From: Gemmatimonadota bacterium
GTDB lineage: Bacteria; Gemmatimonadota; Gemmatimonadetes; Longimicrobiales; Longimicrobiaceae
Length of the DNA: 6,262 bases
Assembly (NCBI GenBank): GCA_019348475.1
Contig: JAHWJJ010000286.1
Coordinates: forward strand, 1-6,262
Direction of reading: 5' to 3'
A program made the translations under genes and the position numbers. How positions within the stretch are numbered: position 1 is the stretch's first letter; every line of letters begins with the position of its first letter. Below are positions 5,271-6,262 of this stretch, in pieces. The notes under the pieces were generated by a model. That model did no database searches and was not told the origin of the DNA. It saw only the letters and a program-made list of their open reading frames with translations.

Positions 5271-5300
5271 AAACTACCGCACCGCGCAAGACCGCGTCAA
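5271..5300 (-). promoter_or_regulatory. Possible promoter of the YihY gene
   Basis: On the minus strand TTGACG (5295-5300) matches the -35 consensus at five of six bases. It is followed after 18 nt by TAGTTT (5271-5276), a weak -10 with three matches. Only 6 nt separate it from the ATG, so transcription would begin at or next to the start codon and give a leaderless mRNA, consistent with the missing Shine-Dalgarno. It also lies in the short 46-nt gap after the YtxH gene and in a locally more A/T-rich patch. The -10 is poor, so this is tentative. Confidence 0.3.
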
Positions 5301-5310
5301 CGCGCGCGCC

Positions 5311-5826
5311 TCACCCCGCCAGGTCGCCGGGGTCGCGCTCCACCACCGTCTCGGTGATCACCACCTCGTCGCCGCTCCCCCCGGCCGCGCCCTGGGCAGA
5401 AACCACGCGCGGGCCGGACGGCGCCGCAGGGCGGCCGGTGCGGTAGGCCGCCCTGGCCTCGTCCACGCGGCGGCGCAGCTCCACGCGCGCCTGCGTCGCC
5501 GCCAGGCGCCCCTCGTCCACGGCGCCGCGCACGCGGTCCAGCCGGTCGTCCACCGCCGCGCGCACCTCGTCCAGCCGCCCCGACACCTGGCCGCGCGCGC
5601 GGTCCACCCAGCCGGCCACCGACTGCCGCGTCCCGTCCACGGGCCCGCCCGCCGCCTGGCGCACACCGCCCAGGGCACGCGCCAGCTCCGCCTGCGTCTC
5701 GCGGCCGCTGCGCGGCGCCAGCAGCAGCGCCACCCCTGCGCCGAACAGCGCGCCCAGCAGAAAGGTGCCGAACCCGCCGCCCTCCTCGAACACCACCTCG
5801 TACTCGTCTTCGTCTTCGTGGCGCAT
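5311..5826 (-). CDS. YtxH-domain small membrane-anchored protein
   Basis: 171-residue protein. It has an acidic N-terminus (MRHEDEDEYEVVFEEGG), a single glycine-rich membrane segment (FGTFLLGALFGAGVALLLAP, 19-38) and the short RSGRETQAEL motif typical of YtxH proteins. A long amphipathic helix (about 45-130) follows, with repeating V-D-x-x-R/L-D-x-V-R patterns reminiscent of apolipoprotein or LEA-like helices. The tail is flexible Ala/Gly/Pro-rich and ends in a short acidic strand, DEVVITETVVERD (153-165). YtxH proteins are often general-stress proteins, but the molecular function is unknown. The reading frame continues open upstream to 5943, but those 39 codons run through hairpin DNA and read as noncoding. 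I therefore chose the ATG at 5824-5826, where family similarity starts. Only a weak GGGAA precedes it. The stop is 46 nt before the YihY start. It could be monocistronic or the head of the following group. Confidence 0.85.
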   Translation of the reverse strand: MRHEDEDEYEVVFEEGGGFGTFLLGALFGAGVALLLAPRSGRETQAELARALGGVRQAAGGPVDGTRQSVAGWVDRARGQVSGRLDEVRAAVDDRLDRVRGAVDEGRLAATQARVELRRRVDEARAAYRTGRPAAPSGPRVVSAQGAAGGSGDEVVITETVVERDPGDLAG

Positions 5827-5928
5827 GGCCGGGGTTCCCGTGGAGGGTGGAACAGTGGGTCCGTCGTGATGGCAAGGGCGGACCGCGGTGGTGATCCCCT
5901 CACGCCCCATCCGGCCGCCCCTGACGTG

Positions 5929-5962
5929 CGCACCCTCCCTCACGCGGGTGAGAGAGGGTGCG
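5929..5962. terminator. Strong hairpin after the response-regulator gene
   Basis: 15-nt arms (5929-5943 and 5948-5962) with loop GCGG and a single C/A mismatch (5938/5953). The stem reads CGCACCCTC.CTCAC. It lies about 37-70 nt past the receiver-domain stop codon (5999-6001) and about 100 nt before the YtxH start. The position fits transcription termination or 3'-end protection between two transcription units. There is no U-tract on the minus strand, so it may be a Rho-independent-like stabiliser or a repeat element rather than a classical terminator. Confidence 0.5.
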
Positions 5963-5998
5963 AGCGCCGCCTGCGGCGCGGCGGGAGGTCCCGGCGCG

Positions 5999-6262
5999 TT
6001 ACACCGCGATCGCGGTCCGCGCCGTCCCGTTGCCGCGGGACGTCTGCAGCACGTCGCGAAAGCGGCGCAGGTCCAGCGGCTTCTGGAAGAAGAAGTCGGC
6101 TTCGCGCCGCAGCGTCTTTTCCGCTTCCTCGCCCCCGCACCCGGCGGTGATCACGATGACCGTGATCCCGCTCTCGGACAGCGACCTCACCGCGCGCAGC
6201 ACCTGCAGCCCGTCGATGTCGGGGAGGTAGAAGTCGCACACCACCGTGTCGGGGCGAAAGTC
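5999..6262 (-). CDS. Response-regulator receiver domain (3' part; gene continues beyond window)
   Basis: The last 87 residues of a protein whose start lies right of the window. Visible are the phosphoacceptor segment VVCDFYLPDIDGLQVL (aspartate encoded at 6233-6235), the switch residue in VIVITAG (Thr, 39th visible residue), and the conserved lysine in DFFFQKPLD (61st visible residue), followed by the last helix (RRFRDVLQTS) and a short tail to TAA (5999-6001). The acidic pair of the first strand is off-window. No output domain follows, so it is either a single-domain CheY-like regulator or the C-terminal receiver of a hybrid histidine kinase or other multidomain protein. The usual GAD before the lysine is EAD here. 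A GTG (6242-6244) lies in frame, but it is within the conserved strand and is not the start. Confidence 0.93.
   Translation of the reverse strand, partial: DFRPDTVVCDFYLPDIDGLQVLRAVRSLSESGITVIVITAGCGGEEAEKTLRREADFFFQKPLDLRRFRDVLQTSRGNGTARTAIAV

Noticed and set aside
3703..5289. 528-codon open frame on the minus strand joining the L,D-transpeptidase to upstream sequence
   Set aside because: Only the last 208 codons are the real enzyme. The upstream part is a shifted frame of the YihY gene, Arg/Ala/Gly-rich and without membrane segments. The ATG with GGGAG at 4329 is a better start.
3855..5357. 500-codon plus-strand frame opposite the YihY and L,D-transpeptidase genes
   Set aside because: Antisense shadow with low-complexity His/Gln/Arg/Pro content and no ribosome-binding site or domain.
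5827..5943. 39-codon N-terminal extension of the YtxH protein
   Set aside because: It begins inside the large hairpin and is unlike the family. The membrane-anchor protein starts naturally at the ATG 5824-5826.

Overview
The window is GC-rich bacterial chromosome. Every gene I can support lies on the minus strand, so transcription runs from the right end to the left. Strong G/C bias at third positions gives many long spurious frames on the plus strand and in shifted frames. The gene content (SmpB, PyrF, a zinc amidase with an AmiB/AmiC-like insert, a YkuD L,D-transpeptidase with signal peptide) indicates a bacterium with a periplasm. The style of intergenic DNA (7-8 bp microsatellites at gene borders, GCGAAT/ATTCGC and GTCCGC/GCGGAC hairpins, CCCCTCCCCC/GGGGGAGGGG repeats) resembles what I recall from Gemmatimonadota such as Longimicrobium. 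That placement is inference, not proof.

Layout in transcription order, right to left. (1) 5999-6262: 3' end of a response-regulator receiver domain, cut by the window edge. (2) 5827-5998: gene-free, with a strong 15-bp-arm hairpin. (3) 5311-5826: small YtxH-type membrane-anchored amphipathic protein. (4) 3142-5264: a tight group made of a YihY/BrkB membrane protein, an L,D-transpeptidase (ATGA overlap), smpB (after an 87-nt spacer made largely of two microsatellites) and an N-acetylmuramoyl-L-alanine amidase (1-nt gap). (5) 1477-1934: a 458-nt gene-free gap with a series of hairpins. (6) 295-1476: pyrF, directly abutted (TAGATG) by a small secreted DUF4783/NTF2-like protein. (7) 1-294: gene-free, with an 8-bp tandem repeat and two copies of a 77-79 bp dispersed repeat.

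Functionally, the central group is mostly envelope biology: a polytopic membrane protein, a peptidoglycan cross-linking or lipoprotein-anchoring enzyme and a septum-splitting amidase, with the trans-translation factor SmpB embedded among them. PyrF is the last step of UMP synthesis and looks unrelated. No mobile element, CRISPR array, phage gene or RNA gene was recognised. I do not see a clearly new multigene system. The most unusual signal is the pair of inverted 8-bp repeat arrays flanking the L,D-transpeptidase gene, one of which encodes the first residues of that protein and could act as a slippage-prone switch.
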